In this document: positions 1 through 6,693 of the stretch, piece by piece
How positions within the stretch are numbered: position 1 is the first letter of the stretch
Layout of the letters: each line of letters starts with the position of its first letter
DNA from: Anaerolineales bacterium
GTDB taxonomy: Bacteria > Chloroflexota > Anaerolineae > Anaerolineales > UBA11858
DNA length: 7,999 nucleotides
NCBI GenBank assembly: GCA_015485245.1
Contig: WFTY01000355.1
Span: 1-7,999 of the forward strand
Direction of reading: 5' to 3'
Notes under the pieces: model-generated
The model's input: only the letters and a program-made list of their open reading frames with translations
What the model was told of the DNA's origin: nothing
Databases searched by the model: none
Program-made: the position numbers and the translations under genes

Positions 1-1
1 C

Positions 2-451
2 CGGCTGGAACGCATCCTCCATCAACAGCCCGATCGCAAGGCATTGATACTGTTATCAAGCTGGCCGCCAGAGCTCGCCCTCGCGGCTTTGCAGGCTGGC
101 GCAACAGGTTTGCTGACCACCAATCTGACCCCCGGCGAGGTAGCTGTCGCCATGCGCCAGGCTGTGCGCGGAGAGGTGGTCCTTTCTCCTGAAATTCAGC
201 ACATGGTCGTGAAGACGCTGGTAAGCGCCACGCCGTCCATGCCACCAGCGCCATTTGAAACCCTCTCCAAACGCGAAAGAGAAGTTTTAGCGCTGCTTGT
301 TGAGGGGTTGAGCAACAAGCAGATCGCCCAGCGCCTGTATCTCAGCGTGCGGACGGTTGAGAATCACTTGCGACGCATCTACCAGAAACTGGGGGTCAGT
401 TCCCGCACTGAAGCAGCGGTTCTCGCCGTCCAGCAAGGCCAGATCGGATAG
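2..451 (+). CDS. NarL/LuxR-family response regulator, C-terminal part (5' end outside window)
   Basis: The reading frame is open from base 2 with no stop upstream, so the gene begins outside the window; the TTG at 44 is internal. The first part is the C-terminal half of a receiver domain: a hydrophobic strand ending in LLSS (53-58 encodes the SS pair), then an AALQAGATGLL segment and a final amphipathic helix. The second part, about 250-451, is a classic LuxR/GerE helix-turn-helix with LSKREREVLALL, GLSNKQIAQRL, SVRTVENHLRRIYQKLGV and a C-terminal ALA-type helix. Such proteins bind DNA as dimers after phosphorylation by a sensor kinase. One oddity is that the lysine normally found in the 'LLK' position of the receiver is threonine here (codon 116-118). 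The neighbouring export operon is its likely target. The DNA-binding assignment is firm; the signal and partner kinase are unknown. Confidence 0.93.
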   Translation, partial: RLERILHQQPDRKALILLSSWPPELALAALQAGATGLLTTNLTPGEVAVAMRQAVRGEVVLSPEIQHMVVKTLVSATPSMPPAPFETLSKREREVLALLVEGLSNKQIAQRLYLSVRTVENHLRRIYQKLGVSSRTEAAVLAVQQGQIG

Positions 452-468
452 TTTTTCACGAATAGGGG

Positions 469-496
469 GAATCACCTAATCCCAAACAGGCGATTC
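469..496. promoter_or_regulatory. Imperfect inverted repeat, candidate operator of the export operon
   Basis: GAATCACCT (469-477) is repeated in inverted orientation as AGGCGATTC (488-496): nine-base arms with one mismatch, separated by ten bases. A second, shorter symmetry, GGGA (467-470) against TCCC (480-483), overlaps it. No T-tract follows, so it does not look like an intrinsic terminator for the regulator gene. It lies about 16-18 bases upstream of the candidate -35 region of the next transcription unit, a position typical of activator sites. LuxR-type dimers bind inverted half-sites, so the adjacent regulator is the natural candidate. Binding is inferred, not shown. Confidence 0.4.
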
Positions 497-511
497 GGCG
501 CTGTTGCCTCT

Positions 512-540
512 CCTCCTTTGCTGCTAAACTGAATCCAGCT
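512..540 (+). promoter_or_regulatory. Candidate promoter of the export operon
   Basis: A possible extended -10 element, TGC followed by TAAACT, occupies 532-540. The -35 region is poor: TGTTGC at 512-517 gives 17-base spacing, or TTGCCT at 514-519 gives 15-base spacing. A weak -35 with an extended -10 fits an activator-dependent promoter, and the inverted repeat at 469-496 sits just upstream. The start codon of the following gene is about 30 bases downstream. This is a pattern match by eye only. Confidence 0.35.
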
Positions 541-571
541 GAAGTTACAGGAGCGCGCAAACAAGCACACC

Positions 572-1189
572 ATGACCCCCTTCCCCGCCACCCGCCTGGC
601 TATTCTGAACACGCTGGGATCGCTGCACGCCGATCCATTGCATTACGACTTGCAAACCCTGCGCTCCCTGGTGATCCAGCTGGCTCCAGACCTGCTTTGC
701 GCCGACATCACCCGGGAGGCCTGGGAACGCGGCGACCTGTCCCAGGCTCCGCTGGAAGTCCGCGCCGCCCTGATTCCGGCGATCAGCCTCACCGACACAG
801 TATTGATCCCCATTGCCCCCTCCTGCCAACAGTTTGATGATTTCCGCGCCCCCTCGGGATTTCGCGACTGGCTAGCCCGCAGGTTCGACGCCCTCCTGCG
901 CTGGGGGCAACGCAAAGCAGACCGCCCGGAGGCCATCCACGGCATAGCCTTTGAGACCTTTTGCCACACGGTCTGTGTTTTGGAGGAAATAACCTGGACA
1001 AAAGCCGATCGGCAGGCATATGCGCTGCGGGCGCGGACACTGGTGGACAACATCCTTGCGGCCATCCGCCGTGACCCCGGCGGACGCGTCCTCGTCGTGG
1101 TGCAATGCCAGTGGCATCACACCATCGAACCATTACTGCAAACCCAGGCTGAAGGCTGGTTGAAAATTGTCCATTACCAGGATTTGTGA
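572..1189 (+). CDS. Hypothetical protein, first gene of the export operon; faint TraB/ChaN-like features
   Basis: This is a 205-residue soluble protein with no signal peptide or membrane segment, and I do not recognise it with confidence. It opens with a strand-like ILNTLGSLHADP (residues 11-22, His19), continues through a helix ending APDLLCADITRE (38-49, Glu49), and has a Pro/Ile-rich stretch at 68-84. Near the end, GRVLVVVQCQWHHTIEPLL (171-189) carries His182 and His183. An N-terminal strand with a histidine, a 'PDLL..-E' step and a late 'VLVVV...H' strand loosely recalls the TraB/ChaN/EreA-like metal-dependent superfamily, but the glycine-rich motifs are incomplete, so this is only a hint. 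The CAGGAG at 548-553 is 18 bases from the ATG, which is longer than usual; no better start lies in frame. It ends 33 bases before the ATPase gene, so it is probably co-transcribed with the exporter. Confidence 0.75.
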   Translation: MTPFPATRLAILNTLGSLHADPLHYDLQTLRSLVIQLAPDLLCADITREAWERGDLSQAPLEVRAALIPAISLTDTVLIPIAPSCQQFDDFRAPSGFRDWLARRFDALLRWGQRKADRPEAIHGIAFETFCHTVCVLEEITWTKADRQAYALRARTLVDNILAAIRRDPGGRVLVVVQCQWHHTIEPLLQTQAEGWLKIVHYQDL

Positions 1190-1205
1190 ATCAAAGAAGT
1201 TTGCG

Positions 1206-1214
1206 AAAAGGTGG
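1206..1214 (+). promoter_or_regulatory. Ribosome binding site that favours the ATG at 1223
   Basis: AAAAGGTGG at 1206-1214 is a near-consensus Shine-Dalgarno sequence placed eight bases before ATG 1223. The in-frame GTG at 1211 lies inside this site and has only a weak AAGAAG (1195-1200) upstream. The ATG is therefore the better start; the GTG would add only four residues (MDEL). Confidence 0.65.
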
Positions 1215-1222
1215 ACGAACTC

Positions 1223-3202
1223 ATGACGGATCCAATCATCCACGCCCAAGGGCTTATGAAAACCTACGGCCGCGGCGCGAAAGCCGTTGAAGCCGTGCGC
1301 GGGATCGATTTTTCGGTGCACCAGGGGCAGATCTTCGGCCTGGTCGGCCCGGACGGCGCCGGAAAAACCACCACCATCCAGATGCTGACCGGCATCCTGA
1401 CCCCCAGCGCGGGGACAGCAACGGTCGCGGGCGTGGACGTCGTCCGCAACGCCGATGCGCTCGGTGGCCTGATCGGTTATATGTCGGAGGGGTTCACGCT
1501 GTACGGCGATCTGACCGTGGAGGAAAATCTGGATTTTTTCGCCGAACTCTACCGCGTGCCCCCCGCTGCAGCCGCCGAACGCAAAACCCAACTGCTGCGC
1601 TTTGCCCGCATGGAACACGCCCGTCAACGCCGCGCCGAGCACCTCTCTGGAGGAATGAAGAAAAAGCTGGCTTTGGCCTGCACCTTGATCTATCGTCCCA
1701 AAGTGCTCTTCCTCGATGAGCCCACCACGGGTGTAGACCCGGTCTCGCGCCAGGATTTCTGGAAGATTCTGTACGAATTCCTGGCTGAGGGGATCACCAT
1801 TTTCGTCAGCACGCCCTATATGGACGAGGCAGAACGTTGTCACCGCGTGGCGCTGCTGCGCCGCGGGGAGATCATCGCCAACGACACCCCCGCAGCGCTC
1901 AAAGCTGCGCTTCAGGGCGTAGCCATCGAGCTGACCGCCAGCCCCCAGGATCAGGCCGCAGCAATCCTGCGCCAGATTCCGGGCGTCACGCAGGTGCAAA
2001 TCTTCGGCGAGCGGCTACATCTGCTGTTGCGAGATGGACAGCAACAGATTGAAACCCTCTCCGCAAAACTGAACCAGGCGGGCGTGCATATCACCGATCT
2101 ACGCACCACCACGCCCAGCCTGGAAGACGTGTTCATCGCCCGCATTGAAGAGATGCGCACCCCGGAATCCCGGCGAGGGGCCTCCCGGAGCTACGTTGCA
2201 ACGAGTCCTGCCGCCCTTGCCGTCAACGTCCCCTCATCCGCGGAAAACGATCACATTGCGGTGCGCGCGGAAGGCCTCACCCGTCGGTTTGGGGATTTCA
2301 CGGCAGTCAATCAGGTGAGCTTCACCGTCGAGAAGGGCGAAATCTTCGGTTTTTTGGGGCCCAATGGGTCTGGAAAGACCACCACCATCCGCATGTTGAC
2401 CGGCCTGTTGCCCCCCTCGGACGGCAAAGCGACGGTGCTCGGTTATCAGATCCCCGCCCAACGGATGCAGATGAAATCGCACATCGGGTATATGTCGCAG
2501 AAGTTTTCACTCTACAATGACCTGACCGTGGATGAAAACATCCGCTTTTACGGCGACATCTACGAATTATCTCCAGCGAAGCTGGCCGAGCGGCGCCAGT
2601 GGGTGCTGGAGATGGCTGGCCTGAACGGGAAAGAAAACTTGCTGGCCCGCGACCTCTCCGGCGGCTGGAAGCAACGCCTGGCGCTGGGCTGCGCTATCCT
2701 GCACGAGCCTGAAATCCTCTTCCTGGATGAACCCACCTCGGGAGTGGACCCCGTTTCTCGCCGGGAGTTCTGGGATTTGATCTTCCACCTCTCCCGTCAG
2801 GGGGTGACGATATTCATCACCACACACTACATGGACGAGGCGGAGCACTGCCATCAACTGGGGTTGCTTTATCGTGGACGTCTGATTGCGCGCGGCAGCC
2901 CGAGCTGGTTACGCACCAACATGAAATTGGGCACGCTGATTGAAATCCCCGTGCGCGATTCGCTGGCCGCGCTGGCAGCCATCGATGACCTGGATGCCGT
3001 GATCCAGAGCAGCATTATTGGGAACAAGCTGCACGCCCTGGTGTGGGAACAGGAAAATGGTATCCAGGCGCTGAAGCAGGCGCTAGCACCCCGCGATTTG
3101 ATCGCCGGGCCAATATCACCGGTTCCGATTGCCCTGGAAGACCTGTTCAGTCTGTTTATTGAGATGGACGAGGCCGGAAGGAGAGCAAAAGCAGCCCAAT
3201 GA
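1223..3202 (+). CDS. Fused double ABC transporter ATP-binding protein (YbhF/RbbA-like)
   Basis: This 660-residue cytoplasmic protein carries two complete nucleotide-binding domains and powers the two permeases encoded downstream. Domain 1 (about 4-214) has Walker A GPDGAGKT (Lys48), signature LSGGM (141-145) and Walker B LFLDEP (Asp165, Glu166). Its Q-loop residue is Glu89 instead of Gln, and its switch residue is Pro198 instead of His (TPYMDEAE). Domain 2 (about 346-555) is canonical: Walker A GPNGSGKT (Lys385), Gln426, LSGGW (478-482), Glu503 and His535 (THYMDEAE). Each domain is followed by a roughly 95-residue extension ending 'LEDVF' or 'LEDLF', typical of ABC-2 drug-exporter ATPases, with a polar linker at about 309-345. 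The GPDGAGKT variant and the tandem layout match the E. coli YbhF type; the length exceeds YbhF because of linker and tail. The stop overlaps the next start (ATGA), so translation is coupled. The substrate cannot be read from the sequence. Confidence 0.95.
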   Translation: MTDPIIHAQGLMKTYGRGAKAVEAVRGIDFSVHQGQIFGLVGPDGAGKTTTIQMLTGILTPSAGTATVAGVDVVRNADALGGLIGYMSEGFTLYGDLTVEENLDFFAELYRVPPAAAAERKTQLLRFARMEHARQRRAEHLSGGMKKKLALACTLIYRPKVLFLDEPTTGVDPVSRQDFWKILYEFLAEGITIFVSTPYMDEAERCHRVALLRRGEIIANDTPAALKAALQGVAIELTASPQDQAAAILRQIPGVTQVQIFGERLHLLLRDGQQQIETLSAKLNQAGVHITDLRTTTPSLEDVFIARIEEMRTPESRRGASRSYVATSPAALAVNVPSSAENDHIAVRAEGLTRRFGDFTAVNQVSFTVEKGEIFGFLGPNGSGKTTTIRMLTGLLPPSDGKATVLGYQIPAQRMQMKSHIGYMSQKFSLYNDLTVDENIRFYGDIYELSPAKLAERRQWVLEMAGLNGKENLLARDLSGGWKQRLALGCAILHEPEILFLDEPTSGVDPVSRREFWDLIFHLSRQGVTIFITTHYMDEAEHCHQLGLLYRGRLIARGSPSWLRTNMKLGTLIEIPVRDSLAALAAIDDLDAVIQSSIIGNKLHALVWEQENGIQALKQALAPRDLIAGPISPVPIALEDLFSLFIEMDEAGRRAKAAQ

Positions 3203-4332
3203 ACGACATCCTCACAATCCTCAAAAAAGAAATCCGGCAGATCGGGCGCGACCCGTATACCCTGGGCATTGCCATCGTCCTGCCGTTGATTATGCTTTTC
3301 TTATTTGCCTATGCCCTCGACCTGGATGTAAAAAACATCTCACTGGCCGTCACCGATCTGGATAACAGCCCGGAGAGCCGTGCCTATATCCAGATGGTGA
3401 TGAATACCGGGCGCTTTGACCTGCGTTATCGCCCCAGCAGCCCCGAAGAGGCCGGGCGACTGCTCGACCAAGGCAAAGCGCAGGTGGCATTGATCCTCCC
3501 CGGCGGCTTCGCCCGCGCCTTGATCACTGGTCAGACAGCAGAAGTGCAGGCCCTGGTGGATGGCACCTTCCCTACTTCTGCTCGCGTGATCCAGGGGTAC
3601 CTGGACGCGGTAGGAGATGTGTTCACCGCGGACCTGCTGGCGAAACACTTTGCCACGCTGGGGGTAAGCGCCTCGCCGTTACAACCCGTGGTGACGGCGG
3701 TGCCGCGGATTTATTTCAACCCGGAGCTGAAGAGCATGAACTTCATCGCTCCCGGTTTGATCCCTGTTTTGTTGATGGCGTTCCCCCCTCTGCTCTCAGC
3801 GCTGGCGATTGTCCGAGAGAAAGAGCGCGGCTCAATCCAACAAATCTTCATCTCCCCGTTGCGCCCCTCGGCCTTCATCATTGGCAAGTTAATCCCTTAT
3901 GGGGGAATCGCCTATATCGAATTGGTGCTCATTCTGCTGGTGGCACGCTTCTGGTTTCAGGTACCCATGGCCGGGAGCATGGGAGTGTACATGCTGGTGG
4001 CGATCCCCTATGTGCTGAGCGCAGTCGCCATTGGATTGCTGGTGAGTACCCTGACGGATTCCCAACTGGCCGCCATGCTGATGGCCATTGTGCTCACCAT
4101 GATGCCTTCCTTCCTGTTCTCGGGGTTTATGATCCCTATTTTCACCATGCCCGCGAGCATCCAGGCCTATTCGTACGCTTTCCCGGCACGCTTCTTCGTC
4201 GACATTACCTCGCAAATCTATCTGCGCGGGGCGCGCTTTGCAGCCTGGTGGCAGCCTTTGAGCATCCTGACGATCTACACCATCGGCATGGTCGCCATCG
4301 CGGCGGTGCGTTTCCGCAAAAAAGTAGGCTGA
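3199..4332 (+). CDS. ABC-2 type transporter permease (YbhS/YbhR-like), first of two
   Basis: This 377-residue inner-membrane permease forms half of the translocation pathway. Topology by eye: TM1 at 22-40, a large extracytoplasmic domain at about 41-180, then five helices at about 183-205, 230-250, 262-284, 289-313 and 351-370. The REKERGSIQQ segment at 206-215, just after TM2, is the hallmark of ABC-2 permeases of the ABC2_membrane_3 type, where it forms the coupling element that contacts the ATPase. The extracytoplasmic domain includes VTDLDNSPESR and LVDGTFPTSA, also typical of this family. The ATG lies inside the ATPase stop (ATGA overlap). GGAAGGAG at 3176-3183 is 15 bases upstream, so initiation probably relies on coupling. 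It is a paralog of the next gene, with the same topology and motif order, so the pair likely works as a heterodimer. Confidence 0.94.
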   Translation: MNDILTILKKEIRQIGRDPYTLGIAIVLPLIMLFLFAYALDLDVKNISLAVTDLDNSPESRAYIQMVMNTGRFDLRYRPSSPEEAGRLLDQGKAQVALILPGGFARALITGQTAEVQALVDGTFPTSARVIQGYLDAVGDVFTADLLAKHFATLGVSASPLQPVVTAVPRIYFNPELKSMNFIAPGLIPVLLMAFPPLLSALAIVREKERGSIQQIFISPLRPSAFIIGKLIPYGGIAYIELVLILLVARFWFQVPMAGSMGVYMLVAIPYVLSAVAIGLLVSTLTDSQLAAMLMAIVLTMMPSFLFSGFMIPIFTMPASIQAYSYAFPARFFVDITSQIYLRGARFAAWWQPLSILTIYTIGMVAIAAVRFRKKVG

Positions 4333-4342
4333 GGAGGAAGAG

Positions 4343-5473
4343 ATGAGTCGAAGACTGATTGGCCTGACTCGCAAAGAGTTTATCCAGTTTTTCCGCGATA
4401 AAGCGCTGGTGATGCTGGTTTTATACACCTTTGTGGAAATCGCGCTGTGTGGCTGGGCGCTTACCCTGGAATTACGCTCGCTGCCAACGGCTATTTATGA
4501 CGGCGACCACTCGGCAGAAAGCCGCGATCTGGTTTCTGCTTTCTCCCGCCTGGAAGGATTCGAAGTAAAGCGGACGGCGACCACCCCCGACGAACTTGAG
4601 AGCTGGATCGCCGATGGCAAAATCCAGTTTGGCTTGATCGTGCCCGCCGGATACAGCCAGGCGATCTTGCGAGGAGAGACCGCCGAAGTTCAACTGCTCA
4701 TCGATGGCTCAAACAGCAACCTGGCCAACCAGGCATTGGCTGTGGCGGCTGGCCTGCTGCGCGACTACAACGCTCAGGCGATCACAGAGCAGGTAGCCAT
4801 CCGCGGGCAGGGTGGGCACAGCTTCCTGCCGCAGGTGGTCAACAAAGTGCGTTTCTGGTACATGCCGCAGTTGAAATTCTCGCACTTTGTCATCCTGACT
4901 ATGTTAGCAATCTCCGTACTGGTACTCAGCGTGTTGCTGCCAGCCGCTTCGATTGTGCGCGAAAAAGAAGCCGGCACCTTCGAGCAGTTGATGGTCACCC
5001 CCGTAACAGGCGCGCAACTGGTCTTTGCCAAAACCGTGCCCATGATACTCCTCAAGACCGTAGGGCTGGCAATCGGACTGGCGATTGCCGTGTGGTGGTT
5101 CGGCGCGCCGCTGCGAGGCAGCCTGCTCCTCTTCTACGTCTTTTCCCTGTTGATGTTCCTGGCCGGCATGGGCATTGGAGTACTGATCGGCACTGTTGCG
5201 CAAAATATGCAACAAACTCTTTTGATGGTTTTCTTCCTGTTCTTCCCGATGGCCTTTCTTTCTGGGACCATGGTGCCCGTTTTCAACATGCCGGTGGCAC
5301 TCCAGTGGCTGACCTTGCTCAGCCCGCTGCGCTACTACGTGGACGCCACGTTGGGCATTTTCCTGAAAGGTGTCGGTCTTGACATTCTCTGGCCTCAAGC
5401 GTTGGCTCTGGCAGCCATGAGCATCGTACTGCTCGGCAGTGGGGTGCTGCGCCTGCGAAAGAGCCTGGCATAA
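4343..5473 (+). CDS. ABC-2 type transporter permease (YbhR/YbhS-like), second of two
   Basis: This 376-residue protein has the same architecture as its upstream neighbour: TM1 at about 21-42, an extracytoplasmic domain at about 43-181, and TM helices at about 182-204, 230-252, 259-284, 289-312 and 349-368. The REKEAGTFEQLMVTP motif (206-220) follows TM2. Parallel landmarks with the first permease include YDGDHSAESR (matching TDLDNSPESR), AEVQLLIDGSNSN (matching AEVQALVDGTFPT) and the FLSG..VPVFNMP stretch near TM5 (matching FLFSGFMIPIFTMP). The SD sequence GAGGAGGA (4331-4338) is strong and overlaps the upstream stop codon, leaving ten bases between genes. It should pair with the first permease to form the membrane channel for the fused ATPase. 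Confidence 0.94.
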   Translation: MSRRLIGLTRKEFIQFFRDKALVMLVLYTFVEIALCGWALTLELRSLPTAIYDGDHSAESRDLVSAFSRLEGFEVKRTATTPDELESWIADGKIQFGLIVPAGYSQAILRGETAEVQLLIDGSNSNLANQALAVAAGLLRDYNAQAITEQVAIRGQGGHSFLPQVVNKVRFWYMPQLKFSHFVILTMLAISVLVLSVLLPAASIVREKEAGTFEQLMVTPVTGAQLVFAKTVPMILLKTVGLAIGLAIAVWWFGAPLRGSLLLFYVFSLLMFLAGMGIGVLIGTVAQNMQQTLLMVFFLFFPMAFLSGTMVPVFNMPVALQWLTLLSPLRYYVDATLGIFLKGVGLDILWPQALALAAMSIVLLGSGVLRLRKSLA

Positions 5474-5527
5474 CTTCAACTGAAATCTGAACCCTTCGTC
5501 AAGCTGGTGTTTAGGAGCACATAAACC

Positions 5528-6526
5528 ATGAAACACAAATCTACTTTCTTTATCACCCTCCTGTTGGTGTTAACCCTGTTCCTGGCGGGCTGTCAGGGAA
5601 ACGCGCAAAGCGAGACAACCCGCCTGCAGGGGACGATTGAAGCCGAGGAGATCACCATCACATCAGAAACCGGAGGCAGGATCGTTTCCCTGAGCGTGGA
5701 TCGCGGCGACGAAGTGCGGGCCGGCGACGTGCTCGTTTCGCTGGAAACCACAATGCTCAACGCCGACCTGGCGCGCACACGCGCCACCGTTCAGGCGCTG
5801 GAGGGTGCGCGCGATGCAGCGTATGCCGCCTGGCAGGCAATGCTCGATGCGCAGGCCAACCCCCAGGAGATTGATCTTAAAATCGCTGAAGTGCAGTCCC
5901 AACTTGATCTGGCCGAATTGCAGATTCAAGCGGCTCAAGCCACGGGCGATCCCGCAGCCATCCAAGCTGCCGAAGCCGGGCGAGATGGCCTGCAGAACGT
6001 ATTGGATCTACTGAAGCAGACGCGCGCCACCCCATACGCGTTAATCGCTCAGGCCAGCCAGGCAGAGATGTACTACCGCTCGCTGGAAAGCCTGTTGCAA
6101 ATCGCCCTCAGCACCCAGGAGCTGATGGAAATGCAACAGGAAAAAATGACCTTAAAGGCCCCGCGCGATGGATTCATCCTGGAGCGCGCCCTGGCCGAAG
6201 GGGAAGTGGCCGCCCCGCTGGCCCCCATCCTGGTTCTGGCTGATTTGCGGAACTTGATCGTGAAAATCTACGTCTCAGAAAGCGAACAGAACCGCTTGCA
6301 ACTGGGCGACGAAGTCACCGTCACGGTGGATAGCCTGCCAGCGCAAACCTTCAGCGGCACCGTAGCCTATATCTCCCCCAAGGCTGAGTTTACACCCGTC
6401 ACCGTGCAGACCGATGAACAACGCGCCCGGCTGGTGTACGCCGTAGAGATCAGCTTGCAGAACTCCGATTTGACCCTCAAACCAGGGATGATCGCCAATG
6501 TGTTGTTGCAGCCGCCGCAAGAATAA
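5528..6526 (+). CDS. HlyD-family efflux adaptor, predicted lipoprotein (YbhG-like)
   Basis: This 332-residue periplasmic-adaptor (membrane fusion) protein belongs to the ABC exporter. The N-terminus has a KHK basic start, a hydrophobic core (6-19) and a lipobox L-A-G-C with Cys22, so it should be lipid-anchored on the outer face of the cytoplasmic membrane. The first half of the biotinyl-lipoyl domain is at about 33-74 (GGRIVSLSVDRGDEVRAGDVLV). An alpha-helical hairpin of about 130 residues follows (77-205), rich in Ala, Gln, Leu and Glu, with the turn in the GDPAAI region. The second lipoyl half is at 206-240 (LKAPRDGFILER, then GEVAAPLAPILVLAD), followed by a beta-barrel and membrane-proximal region to 330, including FTPVTVQTDEQR and LKPGM, both typical of YbhG-like adaptors. 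AGGAG at 5513-5517 sits ten bases before the ATG. It follows the permease by 54 bases with no visible terminator between them. No TolC-like gene lies nearby. Confidence 0.93.
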   Translation: MKHKSTFFITLLLVLTLFLAGCQGNAQSETTRLQGTIEAEEITITSETGGRIVSLSVDRGDEVRAGDVLVSLETTMLNADLARTRATVQALEGARDAAYAAWQAMLDAQANPQEIDLKIAEVQSQLDLAELQIQAAQATGDPAAIQAAEAGRDGLQNVLDLLKQTRATPYALIAQASQAEMYYRSLESLLQIALSTQELMEMQQEKMTLKAPRDGFILERALAEGEVAAPLAPILVLADLRNLIVKIYVSESEQNRLQLGDEVTVTVDSLPAQTFSGTVAYISPKAEFTPVTVQTDEQRARLVYAVEISLQNSDLTLKPGMIANVLLQPPQE

Positions 6527-6567
6527 ACCACTTTCGTTGAAAGAGCGGTGTAAGGGTGAAACTGCGT

Positions 6568-6573
6568 TACAAT
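6568..6573 (+). promoter_or_regulatory. Candidate -10 element for the paralog pair
   Basis: TACAAT lies 120 bases before the zinc-ribbon gene, in the only sizeable gap after the export operon. No good -35 stands at 16-18 bases; TTGAAA at 6537-6542 is 25 bases away, too far for a standard promoter. The assignment rests on the -10 match and the position only. If real, it gives a leader of about 110 bases containing the hairpins described next. Confidence 0.3.
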
Positions 6574-6597
6574 AGCCCTGACCCATAAGCGCGGATC

Positions 6598-6611
6598 AAC
6601 CCTTCCGGGTT
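6598..6611 (+). other. Short hairpin in the leader
   Basis: AACCC TTCC GGGTT forms a perfect five-base-pair stem with a four-base TTCC loop closed by a C-G pair. No T-tract follows, so it is not a terminator by itself. It lies six bases upstream of the larger terminator-like hairpin and could be part of the same structured leader RNA. Confidence 0.4.
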
Positions 6612-6616
6612 AGCGC

Positions 6617-6677
6617 AGGACGGACTCGCAGTTTGCGTTTGAGCACGCCAACCATGAGCGCATCCGTCCTTCTTTTT
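6617..6677 (+). terminator. Terminator-like hairpin: end of the export operon or leader attenuator
   Basis: AGGACGGA (6617-6624) pairs perfectly with TCCGTCCT (6663-6670), followed immediately by a T-rich run (TCTTTTT, 6671-6677). The 38-base loop is large but can fold further: GCGT (6634-6637) can pair with ACGC (6644-6647). It could end transcripts from the exporter. However, it also lies between the candidate -10 at 6568 and the start codon at 6694, so it could act as an attenuator. A loop this long is unusual for a plain intrinsic terminator. Confidence 0.45.
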
Positions 6678-6693
6678 CAACAGAGGAGATTGA

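Noticed and set aside
1133..1999. A 288-codon minus-strand open frame
   Set aside because: It lies opposite the conserved first ATPase domain and its sequence is low-quality, His/Gly/Gln-rich text without domain motifs; it is a shadow of the GC-rich plus-strand gene.
3889..4428. A 179-codon minus-strand open frame and a similar one at 4904-5536
   Set aside because: Both are opposite membrane-helix coding DNA and give His/Gln/Arg-rich translations typical of antisense of hydrophobic segments.
5474..5527. The gap before the adaptor gene as a possible promoter or terminator
   Set aside because: I saw no convincing -10/-35 pair or stem-loop with a T-run in these 54 bases; read-through from the permease gene is simpler.
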